Origin: Streptomyces sp. DT2A-34
GTDB lineage: Bacteria > Actinomycetota > Actinomycetes > Streptomycetales > Streptomycetaceae
DNA length: 64,000 bases
Direction of reading: 5' to 3'
NCBI RefSeq assembly: GCF_030499515.1
Contig: NZ_JASTWJ010000001.1
Span: forward strand, 8,350,001 to 8,414,000
Part shown: piece by piece, positions 44,863 to 53,915 of the stretch
How positions within the stretch are numbered: the stretch's first letter is position 1
Layout of the letters: every line of letters starts with the position of its first letter
Notes under the pieces: generated by a model
Told to the model about the DNA's origin: nothing
Database searches by the model: none
Seen by the model: only the letters and a program-made list of their open reading frames with translations
Position numbers and translations under genes: made by a program

Positions 44863-45680
44863 GGATCTGGCTCGACGGCGGGCTGCAGGACATCGAGTCC
44901 GCCCGTGTCTCCGTCTTCGACCACGGGCTGACCGTGGGCGACGGCATCTTCGAGACGGTGAAGGCGGTGGACGGCCGTCCGTTCGCGCTGACTCGGCATC
45001 TCGACCGGCTGACGCGCTCGGCGCGCGGTCTCGGCCTGCCCGAGCCCGACCACGACGAGGTCCGCCGCGCCTGCGCCGCCGTCCTCGAGGCCAACCCGAT
45101 GCCGCTCGGCCGGCTGCGCATCACCTACACCGGCGGCCACGGGCCCCTCGGCTCCGACCGCGGTGAGCACGGCCCGACCCTCGTCGTCGCCCTCGGCGAG
45201 ACCACCCGCCGCCCCGACGCCACGTCCGTCATCACCGTCCCCTGGACCCGCAACGAACGCGGCGCGCTCACCGGCCTGAAGACGACCTCGTACGCCGAGA
45301 ACGTCGTCGCTCTCGCCCGCGCCCACCAACACGGCGCCTCCGAGGCCCTGTTCGGCAACACGGTCGGGCAACTCTGCGAGGGCACCGGGTCGAACGTCTT
45401 CGTCGTCCTGGACGGCGAGATCCACACCCCGCCGCTCGCCTCGGGCTGCCTCGCGGGCATCACGCGCGCGTTGGCGGTCGAGTGGACCGGCGCCAAGGAG
45501 ACCGACCTGCCGCTGGACGTGCTGGAGCGGGCCGACGAGGTCTTCCTCACCTCCACCCTGCGGGACGTGCAGGGCGTGCACAGGGTCGACGAGCGCGAAC
45601 TGCCCGGCTCGGCGGGGCCGGTGACCGCCAAGGCCATGCGGATCTTCGAGGAGCGGTCCGGGGACGACCTGGATCCGTGA
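44859..45680 (+). CDS. pabC: Class-IV aminotransferase, probable aminodeoxychorismate lyase
   Basis: 273 residues. Fold-type IV PLP enzyme: RVSVFDHGLTVGDGIFETVK near the N-terminus, the Schiff-base Lys in GALTGLKTTSYAENV, and FLTSTLRDVQGVHRVD near the C-terminus. Next to pabB it most likely releases pyruvate from aminodeoxychorismate to give p-aminobenzoate. Branched-chain or D-amino-acid aminotransferases share the fold, so the assignment rests partly on context. GTG start overlaps the pabB stop by 4 bp. Confidence 0.87.
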   Translation: MRIWLDGGLQDIESARVSVFDHGLTVGDGIFETVKAVDGRPFALTRHLDRLTRSARGLGLPEPDHDEVRRACAAVLEANPMPLGRLRITYTGGHGPLGSDRGEHGPTLVVALGETTRRPDATSVITVPWTRNERGALTGLKTTSYAENVVALARAHQHGASEALFGNTVGQLCEGTGSNVFVVLDGEIHTPPLASGCLAGITRALAVEWTGAKETDLPLDVLERADEVFLTSTLRDVQGVHRVDERELPGSAGPVTAKAMRIFEERSGDDLDP

Positions 45681-45774
45681 CGGGCGCGGATACGACGGAC
45701 GCGTTCGACGGGCGCGTACCACGGGCTCGGATATTCGGCTGATCCCGGGCGCCGAGGCGGGTAGAACACCCCTG

Positions 45775-46599
45775 ATGACCACGACGCTGCGGCCGACCGA
45801 GCCGCTTCAGCGCAACGACGACGGGACGCGTTCGCGTCGCTATCAGGTGTGTGTGAACGGCCGCCCCGTGGGCGCCCTTCACCTCGGGACGCATCCCGTC
45901 TTCGGCGACGCGGTGGCCCGAATATCGGAGCTGCGGATCGAGGAACCGGACCGGCGGCGCGGCCGGGGCACCGTGGCGGCGCTCGCCGCGGAGGAGGTCG
46001 CGCGCGGCTGGGGGTGCAGGCGCATCGAGGCGACGGTCCCCGGCGACGCCGCACCGGCACTGCGGCTCGCCGCGGCGCTCGGCTACGTCGTACGCAACCG
46101 CGGCATGGAGAAGGCGCTCGGCGCCGTCCCGCCCGATCTGCCGCCGGGCAGCCGGGGGCGACCCCTGACGGAGGCCGAGTACGGATCCTGGCTGGCCGAG
46201 AGCCACGAGGGCTACATCCGCAGCTGGGCCGAGCGAGGGGTTCCGGAGGCCGAGGCCCGGGCCAAGTCCGAGCGGGACCACGCCGCACTGCTGCCGGACG
46301 GTCTGCGCACGCCGGACACGTTCCTCAGCGTCCTCGAGCACGAGGGAGTCCCGGTGGGCACCCTCTGGGTGGCCTCGCGTGACGGCCGTGCCTACGTCTA
46401 CGACGTCGAGACCGACGCGGCCCACCGGGGCAAGGGACACGGACGCACGCTGATGCTGCTGGCCGAGGCCCAGGCGATCGCCGCGGGGTACCGGGCCATC
46501 GGCCTCAACGTCTTCGCGGGCAACACCCCGGCCGAGCGGCTCTACGAGTCACTCGGCTACGAGACGAGGCAGTACGCCCTGTACAAGACGTTGCTGTAG
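45775..46599 (+). CDS. Tandem GNAT acetyltransferase
   Basis: 274 residues with two GNAT domains. The first (about 20-120) has LRIEEPDRRRGRGTVAALAAEEV and AALGYVVRNRGMEKAL. The second (about 140-274) has VETDAAHRGKGHGRTLMLLAEA and NVFAGNTPAERLYESLGYETRQYALYKTL. The second acetyl-CoA site looks complete (R-G-K-G-H-G); the first is less canonical and could be structural. Substrate unknown. Single gene, convergent to the DsbA-like gene. Confidence 0.85.
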   Translation: MTTTLRPTEPLQRNDDGTRSRRYQVCVNGRPVGALHLGTHPVFGDAVARISELRIEEPDRRRGRGTVAALAAEEVARGWGCRRIEATVPGDAAPALRLAAALGYVVRNRGMEKALGAVPPDLPPGSRGRPLTEAEYGSWLAESHEGYIRSWAERGVPEAEARAKSERDHAALLPDGLRTPDTFLSVLEHEGVPVGTLWVASRDGRAYVYDVETDAAHRGKGHGRTLMLLAEAQAIAAGYRAIGLNVFAGNTPAERLYESLGYETRQYALYKTLL

Positions 46600-46653
46600 C
46601 CGTCGGCGCACCGGCGTCCAGGGCTTCGCTGCAGCCAGTCGGGCCGGCGGCGG

Positions 46654-47178
46654 TCAGGCGTTCTGTTCGGCCAGCAGCCGGTCCGCGATCTCCTCGATGC
46701 GCTCGCGCAGCCCCTCCTGGCTCTTGCCGCCGTCGAGCCGCTCACCGCCGATCACATACGTCGGGGTGCCGGTCACGCCGATCGCCTTGCCCTCGGCCTG
46801 GTCGGCGTCGACGATCAGGATGTGCCGGCCGTCGATCAGCGCCGTGTCGAATTCCTCGGCGTCCAGGCCGAGTTCCCCGGCCACCTCGACCAGGAAGGGT
46901 TCTCCCTTACGGTCCAGCTCCTCGACCCGGCCCAGCACCGCCTCGACGTACGGCCACCCCTGTCCCTGCTCCAGCGCCTCCTCGGCGGCCTGCGCGGCGG
47001 CGAAGGCGTGCTTGTGCTTCTCCAGCGGGAAGTGCCGCAGCCGCAGCTCCAGCCGGTCGCCGTAGCGGGCGCGCAGGGCGCGGAGATCGTCGAGGGCGCC
47101 GCGGCAGTCGGGGCACTGCAGCTCGCACCAGACGTCGAGCACGGGGGCGGCGGGGCGGTCGGGGGAGGAGTCGCTCAT
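46654..47178 (-). CDS. DsbA-family thioredoxin-fold protein
   Basis: 174 residues from ATG 47178. The redox motif CPDC sits near the N-terminus (WCELQCPDCRGALDDL), and GVTGTPTYVIGGERLDG supplies the cis-Pro loop. A helical insertion lies between, as in DsbA. No signal peptide, so it is likely cytosolic, as many actinobacterial DsbA-like proteins are. Substrate unknown. A longer frame to 47661 includes unlikely low-complexity sequence. Confidence 0.88.
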   Translation of the reverse strand: MSDSSPDRPAAPVLDVWCELQCPDCRGALDDLRALRARYGDRLELRLRHFPLEKHKHAFAAAQAAEEALEQGQGWPYVEAVLGRVEELDRKGEPFLVEVAGELGLDAEEFDTALIDGRHILIVDADQAEGKAIGVTGTPTYVIGGERLDGGKSQEGLRERIEEIADRLLAEQNA

Positions 47179-47392
47179 GGCCCCAGTCTCCCAGCACCGG
47201 CCCGGACGACCCAATCCGACCTGGTGCTTCGCCGGCCGTCGGCCCTGGCCGTACGACGGTGACCGGCACCTGCGGAGGAGGTGACCCGGAGATGTCCCTG
47301 ATGTCCCGCCCAGGCATGGCCGCGCGGGGTTGCCACGGTGCAGGATGGAAGGGACGAAGTCCTGACCCGACCGAGCGTGCCCGGAGGACCGG

Positions 47393-47836
47393 ATGATTGC
47401 CGAGACCGTCTGTTCAGCCGTCGCCGCGGCCGGCCTCGGCATCGCGGCGGTCACGGCGTACCGCAAGCGTTTCCTCGCGGCCACGCGTATGGCCGCGTAC
47501 TCCTTGGTGCCCCTGGGCCTGGTGATGACCGGGGTCGTCGACTGGCTGGCGGACACCGCGTTCAGCCCGACGGCGTGGGCGGGCTTCGGAGTCCTCGGCC
47601 TGTCCTGGCTGCTGTTCGCGAGCACGCGCGCGGTGGAGCGCCGGCGAGGAGGCACCCGCAAGGAGCGCAGGGAGGCGCGTGCCGCGGGACGGGGCGAGGC
47701 GGTTGCCCCGACGGCCTCCGCGCCCTCGCTGGGACCGGGCTCCCCTCAGGCGACCCGGCCCGCGACCGCACCGCGAGCCGGGGCGGGCGACGACTTCAGC
47801 GACATCGAGGCCATCCTCAAGAAGCACGGCATATGA
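47393..47836 (+). CDS. Small membrane protein
   Basis: 147 residues; GGAGG about 5 bp before the ATG. Three hydrophobic segments (TVCSAVAAAGLGIAAVTAY, MAAYSLVPLGLVMTGVVDWLA, WAGFGVLGLSWLLFAST), then a basic, Ala/Pro-rich tail ending in a conserved-looking short helix DDFSDIEAILKKHGI. No known function; that C-terminal motif recurs in small actinobacterial membrane proteins. Confidence 0.78.
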   Translation: MIAETVCSAVAAAGLGIAAVTAYRKRFLAATRMAAYSLVPLGLVMTGVVDWLADTAFSPTAWAGFGVLGLSWLLFASTRAVERRRGGTRKERREARAAGRGEAVAPTASAPSLGPGSPQATRPATAPRAGAGDDFSDIEAILKKHGI

Positions 47837-47990
47837 CGCCCGCCTGCCGGACTGAAACGACACAGTGGGTCGCCGCCCGGCCGTAAGCGATCAATACTCG
47901 AACCGGACATCACGGAATCCGGCGAACTCCCGCTCATTCCGGGCGTGTTGATCGCGCGGCGAGGCGCAACTGCGCCATCATCGCCGCGAG

Positions 47991-48143
47991 ATGCTGGACA
48001 CGACACAAAGCGAGGCCGCGCCACCTCAGGACGAGCCTCGCGGGTGCCTCTTCGCCCTTTCCCAGCCACCGCTGATGATCTTCCTTGCGGTGATCGGGTG
48101 TCTGCTGCTCATGGCTGCGCTGCACGATCTGCTGCTGCTCTGA
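47991..48143 (+). CDS. 50-residue membrane microprotein
   Basis: An acidic N-terminal half (MLDTTQSEAAPPQDEPRG) and one hydrophobic span (PPLMIFLAVIGCLLLMAAL) up to HDLLLL. Start ATG 47991, stop 48141. It is short and no strong ribosome-binding site is seen, but frame and composition look real and a hairpin follows. Confidence 0.55.
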   Translation: MLDTTQSEAAPPQDEPRGCLFALSQPPLMIFLAVIGCLLLMAALHDLLLL

Positions 48144-48151
48144 GCCGTACC

Positions 48152-48180
48152 CGCGGCCCCCGGCGCCACCCGCCGGGGCC
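48152..48180. terminator. Hairpin between convergent genes
   Basis: GGCCCCCGGCG and CGCCGGGGCC face each other around a short loop between the plus-strand microprotein and the minus-strand CGNR gene. One bulge. Confidence 0.5.
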
Positions 48181-48234
48181 CGCGTCCACACACCGGTCGT
48201 GTCGGTCCGCAGGCGAGCGCCAGCGCCGCTTCGC

Positions 48235-48795
48235 TCAGCCGGCCGCTTCCTTGCGGCGCGCCCGGTAGGCGGCCACATGCAGACGGTTTCCGCAGGTACG
48301 GCTGTCGCAGTAGCGCCGCGAACGGTTGCGGGAAAGATCCACGAAGGCGTGCCGGCAGTCCGGCGCCTCACAGCGTCGCAGGCGTTCCTGCTCCCCGGCC
48401 ACCACGAAGAACGCCAGCGCCATGCCACAGTCGGCCGCCAGGTGGTCGGCGACGGAGGCGCCGGGGGCGAAGTAGTGCACATGCCAGTCGTAGCCGTCGT
48501 GGTCCGTGAGGCGGGGGGTGGTGCCGGCGGCGGCGACCAGCTCGTTGATCAGGCCGGCCGCTTTCCGGGCGTCCGGCTCGGCGAAGATCGCGGCGAACCG
48601 CCCGCGTACCTTGCGCACCGCCGAGAGATCGAACTCCGAGAGGACCCCGACATCGCTGATTTCGTGCTTTCGTACGAAATCCCCGAGAGCCGTGACGTCC
48701 GGCAGCCCCTCCGGAGTCCCGTCGTCATCCGGTGCGGTGTTCACCAGATCCACCACGGCATCGAGTGCACACCGGGTGTCATGGGTGATCAGCAC
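48235..48795 (-). CDS. CGNR zinc-finger protein (ABATE domain)
   Basis: 186 residues from GTG 48795 (GGGAG about 6 bp upstream). The N-terminal domain is helical (ALDAVVDLVNTAP). The C-terminal zinc finger has CEAPDCRHAFVDLSRNRSRR, then YCDSRTCGNRLHVAAYRARR, the CGNR signature. Such proteins are putative DNA-binding regulators in actinobacteria, with a stress-linked N-terminal domain. Targets unknown. Confidence 0.88.
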   Translation of the reverse strand: MLITHDTRCALDAVVDLVNTAPDDDGTPEGLPDVTALGDFVRKHEISDVGVLSEFDLSAVRKVRGRFAAIFAEPDARKAAGLINELVAAAGTTPRLTDHDGYDWHVHYFAPGASVADHLAADCGMALAFFVVAGEQERLRRCEAPDCRHAFVDLSRNRSRRYCDSRTCGNRLHVAAYRARRKEAAG

Positions 48796-49105
48796 GTTTC
48801 GCTCCCTGGCCTGGGGGTCGGGCGGGGTGCCCGCCGATGCTGGCCGATGGTAGTGGCTCACAGAACCGTCACACCGGCCGTGCTCGCACGCGGTTTCGAA
48901 TACAACGCCACAACAGCGCCGACGGTTCCCGGCGAGCCAGGCCCCCACGAGCCGCGCTGAGCCCGGCCGGCCCCCACCCGCCGCAAGGCATGCCAACGCC
49001 GCCCTCGCGGAGCGAAGACGGCGCTGCTGTGTGCCGTATGCGGTTGTCTTGGCCCGAGCCGTCTCCCCGAGTCGACGGCGCCGGGCGGCCTTGTGGGGCC
49101 TCGCC
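48796..49105. other. Intergenic region between CGNR gene and ssgB
   Basis: 310 bp. It should hold the CGNR promoter and the ssgB terminator. CGCCG ... CGGCG arms near 48995-49030 could form the latter. No gene or repeat recognised. Confidence 0.4.
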
Positions 49106-49519
49106 CTAGCTTTCCGCCAGGATGTGCGAGAGCTCCTGATCCAGATCGAAATGCCGATGCTCCGTGCCGGGGGGCACAGCGGCGTCGGTTCGCTTCAGGA
49201 AGGACTCCAGAGCCCGTGCCGGGGCCTCGAGCAGTGCCTCGCCCTCCGGAGAGCTCAGGGCGATGCAGACGACGCCCTGGCCGTGACTGCGCGACGGCCA
49301 GACGCGGACGTCGCCGGTTCCGGTGGGCCGGTGGAGGCCCTCCGCGAGAAGGTCGCGGGCGAACACCCACTCGACGGTTTCCTCGGCTCCGGTGTGGAAG
49401 GTGGCGTGCACGGCGTAGGGGTCGGCCGTGTCGTACCGCAGGCCTGCGGGGACAGGCAGGGATGACTCGCTCGACACAACGAGGCGCAGGTGCAGCTCGC
49501 AGCTGACCGTGGTGTTCAT
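49106..49519 (-). CDS. ssgB: Sporulation protein SsgB
   Basis: 137 residues, the exact size of SsgB. Sequence features of the SsgA-like family: VSCELHLRLVVSSESSLPVP, VEWVFARDLLAEGLHRPTG, DVRVWPS, and SPEGEALLEAPARALESFL. In Streptomyces SsgB marks future septa and recruits FtsZ during sporulation-specific division. The ATG at 49519 gives MNTTVSCEL; the longer frame to 49585 adds a basic tail not found in the family. Divergent from the PGPGW gene. Confidence 0.95.
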   Translation of the reverse strand: MNTTVSCELHLRLVVSSESSLPVPAGLRYDTADPYAVHATFHTGAEETVEWVFARDLLAEGLHRPTGTGDVRVWPSRSHGQGVVCIALSSPEGEALLEAPARALESFLKRTDAAVPPGTEHRHFDLDQELSHILAES

Positions 49520-49710
49520 AAGCGCCAGGGCCTTTCGCTCAGTGTGCGCTCGGGGATTCGCACGTCGGCGAAATCGACATGCCACCTACGGTGCCGTTGT
49601 AAACCCCTCTGAGTGTTTTGCGTGTGTTTACGTAACTCTTCCGGCCGATGACCCGTTCGCGAGGTACGACCATTCCGGTGACTGGTTTCCGTCCGGTAGG
49701 GTTTGGCCGT

Positions 49711-50169
49711 ATGAATACGGGGAGTAGCGAGTCGGGCGGGGTGGCCGTGGCGACTGACGAGACCGAAGTGGACGGTGTGAAAGGCGACAGCGAGGAGGGC
49801 CTCGGCTCGAGAGCGCCGGAGTTCATCAAGGCGCGCCGTGTGCTGCACCTGAGCTGGCAGGTGGGCATCTTCATCATCGGCCTGGCGATAGTGGTCGTCG
49901 GCATCATCATGCTGCCGCTGCCCGGTCCCGGCTGGGTCGTGATCTTCGGCGGCATGGCGGTCTGGGCGACCGAGTTCGTCTGGGCCCAGCTGGTGCTGCG
50001 CTGGACCAAGCGCAAGGTCACCGAGGCGGCCCACAAGGCCCTCGACCCGAAGGTGCGCCGCCGCAACATCATCCTGACGTCGATCGGCCTCGTGATCATT
50101 GCCGTGCTCGTCGGCGTCTACGTGTGGAAGTTCGGCATCGTCATGCCCTGGAAGATCAAGGACCAGTGA
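49711..50169 (+). CDS. PGPGW-type membrane protein (TIGR02611 family)
   Basis: 152 residues. An acidic N-terminal tail is followed by a first hydrophobic region with the signature PLPGPGWVVIFGGMAVWATEF, and a C-terminal span (IILTSIGLVIIAVLVGVYVW). A conserved actinobacterial membrane protein of unknown function. TAGGGT at 49697-49702 lies 8 bp before the ATG, so translation is probably leaderless. Confidence 0.88.
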   Translation: MNTGSSESGGVAVATDETEVDGVKGDSEEGLGSRAPEFIKARRVLHLSWQVGIFIIGLAIVVVGIIMLPLPGPGWVVIFGGMAVWATEFVWAQLVLRWTKRKVTEAAHKALDPKVRRRNIILTSIGLVIIAVLVGVYVWKFGIVMPWKIKDQ

Positions 50170-50257
50170 TCCGCGACGGGGGTGCGAGCGTCGGCCGGTG
50201 CGGGTCCGCGCTGGTCACACGCACCCCCTGACATGGGGTAATGTTCTTCCTGCGTCC

Positions 50258-50329
50258 GGGCGATTAGCTCAGTGGGAGAGCGCTTCGTTCACACCGAAGA
50301 GGTCACTGGTTCGAACCCAGTATCGCCCA
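50258..50329 (+). tRNA. tRNA-Val (CAC), copy 1
   Basis: 72 nt. Acceptor GGGCGAT/ATCGCCC, anticodon loop TTCACAC (CAC), T-loop GGTTCGAACCC, discriminator A, no encoded CCA. TAATGT (50239-50244) is a suitable -10. Confidence 0.96.
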
Positions 50330-50340
50330 CCCGGATCCGG

Positions 50341-50370
50341 CGGCCCGCCTGCGATTGTGCAGGCGGGCCG
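50341..50370 (+). terminator. Hairpin terminator after tRNA-Val
   Basis: CGGCCCGCCTGC and GCAGGCGGGCCG, perfect 12-bp stem with 6-nt loop. The remaining gap to 50709 (AT-richer in places, e.g. CCCACAAGAAATTCC) shows no gene. Confidence 0.82.
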
Positions 50371-50709
50371 ACGTCGTTTCCGCGTACGGACGGCCGGAGA
50401 GTCGTAGGTGTGTGAGGGACATCCTGCGACCCCTCGTGAGTGACGCCTCGTAAGGTCCTGTCCCTCCCGCTCCGGGCCGGACGACACCCCGTCAAGCCAC
50501 GGTCGGCAGATGATTTTTGGCCGACCGGCACACACTTACGGCCGTCCATTCCTCGTTCGGTCCACCGGACGCACACCCCTCACCTGCGACGTTGCACCGC
50601 TCGCCCGGCCCTCCCGCCCTCACGAGTCGTCAACTCGCCCAGCCCGCCCACAAGAAATTCCTGTCCGAATCATTGACGCACCCTCGGGCCCTCCGTAACT
50701 TGTGCCAGC

Positions 50710-50732
50710 AAGCGCTTACTTGAAACGATTCA
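50710..50732. promoter_or_regulatory. LacI-type operators upstream of the sugar operon
   Basis: AAGCGCTT (50710-50717) and the near-palindrome TGAAACGATTCA (50721-50732) with central CG are typical LacI-family sites, 38-60 bp before the first gene. No lacI gene is adjacent. Confidence 0.6.
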
Positions 50733-50769
50733 TGCAGGCGGCAACGCAGCGTTGCGGGGAGGCTCGACG

Positions 50770-52056
50770 ATGAGAACCAGCAGGAATGTTGAGAGGCGTA
50801 CGATCCTGAAGGTGGCCGGGGCCTCGGCAGCCACGCTCGGGCTCGCTGCGACGACCGGATGCGGCGGTGACAGTGGTTCCGGAGACGGGACCGTGACACT
50901 TCGTTACGCGTGGTGGGGTGGCGAGCCGCGCACCATTGCCATCAAGAAGACGATCGCGCTCTTCGAGAAGAAGTACCCGAAGATCAAGATCAAGCCTGAA
51001 TTCACCGACTACGAGGCGTTCTGGGAGAAGTTCCAGACCCAGGCCTCCGGCGGGAATCCGCCGGACGTTTTCCAGAATGCGGTCGGCTTCCTGCGCAAGT
51101 ACGACAAGCGCGGTGTTCTGATGGATCTCAAGACGCAAGCGGACGCCGGGAATCTGAGCCTGGAGAACTTCCGCAACGGCGTTCTGGCGAACGGTCAGGT
51201 CGACGGCAAGCAGATCGGCATCCCCGTCGGCGCCAACACCCTTGCGCTCGTCATCGACGTCAAGGCCTTCGAGAAGGCGGGTGTCGAGGCGAAGATGGGC
51301 TGGACCTGGGACGAGTACTTCGACGCGCTGCAGACCATCCAGGACAAGCTGAAGATCGCCGGTGACACCGGCTACTTCAGCATCATGTACCTCTACGACC
51401 TGTACCTGCGGCAGAACGGCAAGGCCTTCTTCACGGATACCGATCTCGGCTTCACCCAGGACGATCTGACGCAGTGGTGGGAGGACGGCTACAAGCGCGT
51501 GCGCTCCGGGCTCGTCGCCGACCCGAAGAAGGTCGAGCAGGTCAAGCCCAAGTCCGCGCTCTCGGCGGGGCTGGCCGCGTCCGAGTTCACCTGGGACAAC
51601 TTCTCCATCCGTTACGAGGGCGAGGGCGAGTCGGACTACGGGCTCGCGCCGATCCCCACCACGGACGGCAAGCAGACTGGCCAGTACCTCGGTTCGCTGA
51701 TGCTCAGTGCCTTCTCCGGGACCAAGCACCCCAAGGAGGTCGCGCAGTTCATCGACTTCATGGTCCACGACCCCGAGGTCGGCAAGATCATGGGCTACGA
51801 CCGGGGCATCCTCGCCACGACCGAGCAGTACGACGCGTTCACGCCCACCGACGACAACAACAAGGGCGTCAAGGCGTACGAGGAAGAGGTCGCCAAGGCC
51901 GGAGTGCTCGGGAAGATCACCCCGCACCCGTCCGGCGCCGACGTCATCGAGGCGGCGTTCCTGCGCATCGGCGGCGAGGTCGCCCAGGGCAAGACCAAGC
52001 CGGCCGACGCCGCCAAGGCGCTGTTCAGCGAGGCCAAGGCCGCGTTCGCGGGCTGA
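50770..52056 (+). CDS. Sugar ABC transporter substrate-binding lipoprotein (YesO-like)
   Basis: 428 residues; GGGGAGG 6 bp before the ATG. The Tat-like N-terminus ERRTILKVAGASAATLGLAA is followed by the lipobox TTGC, so the protein is lipid-anchored. Carbohydrate-uptake family 1 (CUT1) binding protein: LRYAWWGGEPRT, FTDYEAFWEKFQTQASGGNP, PDVFQ, GYLAPIPTT-like GLAPIPTTDGKQTG. Given the operon partners (YesL-like and YetA-like) the ligand is probably an unsaturated galacturonyl-rhamnose oligosaccharide. No ATPase gene is present; Streptomyces CUT1 systems commonly share a general ATPase (MsiK). Confidence 0.9.
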   Translation: MRTSRNVERRTILKVAGASAATLGLAATTGCGGDSGSGDGTVTLRYAWWGGEPRTIAIKKTIALFEKKYPKIKIKPEFTDYEAFWEKFQTQASGGNPPDVFQNAVGFLRKYDKRGVLMDLKTQADAGNLSLENFRNGVLANGQVDGKQIGIPVGANTLALVIDVKAFEKAGVEAKMGWTWDEYFDALQTIQDKLKIAGDTGYFSIMYLYDLYLRQNGKAFFTDTDLGFTQDDLTQWWEDGYKRVRSGLVADPKKVEQVKPKSALSAGLAASEFTWDNFSIRYEGEGESDYGLAPIPTTDGKQTGQYLGSLMLSAFSGTKHPKEVAQFIDFMVHDPEVGKIMGYDRGILATTEQYDAFTPTDDNNKGVKAYEEEVAKAGVLGKITPHPSGADVIEAAFLRIGGEVAQGKTKPADAAKALFSEAKAAFAG

Positions 52057-52070
52057 GGGGACGTACCACC

Positions 52071-53027
52071 ATGACGCTCGTCAAGGAAGCGCCCGTGCGC
52101 CCGGCCGGGAAGCGGTCCGCCGCTCCCGCTGCCGGGCGGCGCGGGCGGCGCCGCGAGAACCTCGCCGGCTACCTCTTCATGTCGCCGTGGATCGCGGGGT
52201 TCCTGCTGCTCACGGCGGGGCCGATGATCGCGTCGCTGTACTACGCGTTCACCCGCTACAACCTGTTCACGCCGCCCGAGTGGGTGGGGTTCGACAACTT
52301 CACGACGATGTTCCAGGACCCGCGCTGGCAGAAGTCGGTGGAGGTCACGCTCAAGTACGTCGTCGTGGCCACTCCGCTGAAGCTGCTGCTCGCGCTCGGC
52401 GTCGCGCTGCTGCTCGCACAGAAGCGGCGCGGGCAGGGTCTGTACCGGGCCGCGTTCTACATGCCCTCGCTCATCGGCGCCAGCGTCTCCGTCGGCTTCG
52501 TGTGGCGGGCGCTGTTCTCGGACGACGCGATCGTGGACCGTACGCAGAAGATCTTCGGTCTCGACGTGGGCGGCTGGATCGGCAACCCGGACTACGTCCT
52601 CTACTCCCTGGTGGCCCTGAGCATCTGGCAGTTCGGCGCGCCGATGGTCATCTTCCTGGCCGGTCTCAAGCAGGTCCCGCGGGAGCTGTACGAGGCCGCC
52701 GAGGTGGACGGGGCCGGCCCGCTGCGCAGGTTCTGGAACATCGCGCTGCCGGTGATCTCCCCGGTGCTCTTCTTCAACGTACTGCTGGAGTCCATCCACG
52801 CGTTCCAGGTGTTCGGCTCCGCGTACGTCGTCTCCGACAGCCGGTGCGGGCCCGCCGACGCCACGCTCGTCTACACCTGTTACCTCTACCAGAAGGGCTT
52901 CAAGGAGGCCCAGATGGGCTTCGCCTCCGCGATGGCCTGGACGCTGGTGATCGCGGTGGCGCTCGTCACGGCGGTCCTGTTCTGGTCGCAGAAGAAGTGG
53001 GTGCACTACGAGGAGGCCGCCAAGTGA
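52071..53027 (+). CDS. Sugar ABC transporter permease (YesP-like)
   Basis: 318 residues, 14 bp after the binding protein. A basic N-terminus (RRGRRRENLAGYLF) and six spans. The EAA loop is YEAAEVDGAGPLRRFWNIALP, typical of MalF-type subunits. It should pair with the next gene. Confidence 0.9.
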   Translation: MTLVKEAPVRPAGKRSAAPAAGRRGRRRENLAGYLFMSPWIAGFLLLTAGPMIASLYYAFTRYNLFTPPEWVGFDNFTTMFQDPRWQKSVEVTLKYVVVATPLKLLLALGVALLLAQKRRGQGLYRAAFYMPSLIGASVSVGFVWRALFSDDAIVDRTQKIFGLDVGGWIGNPDYVLYSLVALSIWQFGAPMVIFLAGLKQVPRELYEAAEVDGAGPLRRFWNIALPVISPVLFFNVLLESIHAFQVFGSAYVVSDSRCGPADATLVYTCYLYQKGFKEAQMGFASAMAWTLVIAVALVTAVLFWSQKKWVHYEEAAK

Positions 53028-53896
53028 CCAGTGCCACCACCCCGGTCGTCCGCAGCGCGAGCGAGCGCCGGCGCACCGGATCGATCGCCTGGCACGTGGG
53101 CGCGCTCGCTGTCCTCGCGGTCGTCCTGTACCCCGTGATCTGGGTCGTCGGCGCCTCGTTCAAGCCGAGCAAGGACATCATCGCCAGCCTCGACCTGCTG
53201 CCGACCGAGCCGGTCTGGGCGAACTTCTCCGGGCTCGCCGACGGTATTTCCGGCATCTCCATCAGCAGCTTCTTCATGAACTCGCTGATGTACGCGGTTC
53301 TCGCCGTGGTCGGTGTCGTGGTGTCCAGCTCGCTGACCGCCTATGCCTTCGCCAAGATCCGGTTCGCCGGGCGGAACCTGCTGTTCACGCTGATGATCGG
53401 CACGCTGCTGCTGCCGTACCACGTGCTGCTCATCCCGCAGTACGTGCTCTTCCGCAACCTCGAGCTCACCGACACGCTGGTGCCGCTCGTGGCGGGCAAG
53501 TTCCTGGCCACGGAGGCGTTCTTCGTCTTCCTGATGGTGCAGTTCATGCGCGGTCTGCCGCGCGAGCTGGACGAGGCCGCCAAGCTCGACGGCTGCGGGC
53601 ACCTGAGGACCTACTGGTCCATCGTGCTGCCGCTGACCCGTCCCGCCCTCATCACCAGCGCCATCTTCACCTTCATCAACGCCTGGAACGACTTCATGGG
53701 GCCGTTGATCTACCTCAACACCCCCGAGAAGTACACCGTTTCGCTCGGCCTGATGATGTTCCGCGACCAGGAGGGCATCTCCAACTACGGAAGCATGATC
53801 GCGATGTCGCTGGTGGCGCTGATCCCGGTCATCGCCTTCTTCATGGCCTTCCAGCGCTACCTCATCGACGGCATGGCGACGTCCGGACTGAAGTGA
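53024..53896 (+). CDS. Sugar ABC transporter permease (YesQ-like)
   Basis: 290 residues from GTG 53024, overlapping the previous stop by 4 bp. Six spans. EAA loop DEAAKLDGCGHLRTYWSIVLP and NAWNDFMGPLIYL as in MalG-type subunits. It ends TSGLK, 20 bp before the DUF624 gene. Confidence 0.9.
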   Translation: MTSATTPVVRSASERRRTGSIAWHVGALAVLAVVLYPVIWVVGASFKPSKDIIASLDLLPTEPVWANFSGLADGISGISISSFFMNSLMYAVLAVVGVVVSSSLTAYAFAKIRFAGRNLLFTLMIGTLLLPYHVLLIPQYVLFRNLELTDTLVPLVAGKFLATEAFFVFLMVQFMRGLPRELDEAAKLDGCGHLRTYWSIVLPLTRPALITSAIFTFINAWNDFMGPLIYLNTPEKYTVSLGLMMFRDQEGISNYGSMIAMSLVALIPVIAFFMAFQRYLIDGMATSGLK

Positions 53897-53915
53897 GAGG
53901 GCTGAGGCGGTCACC

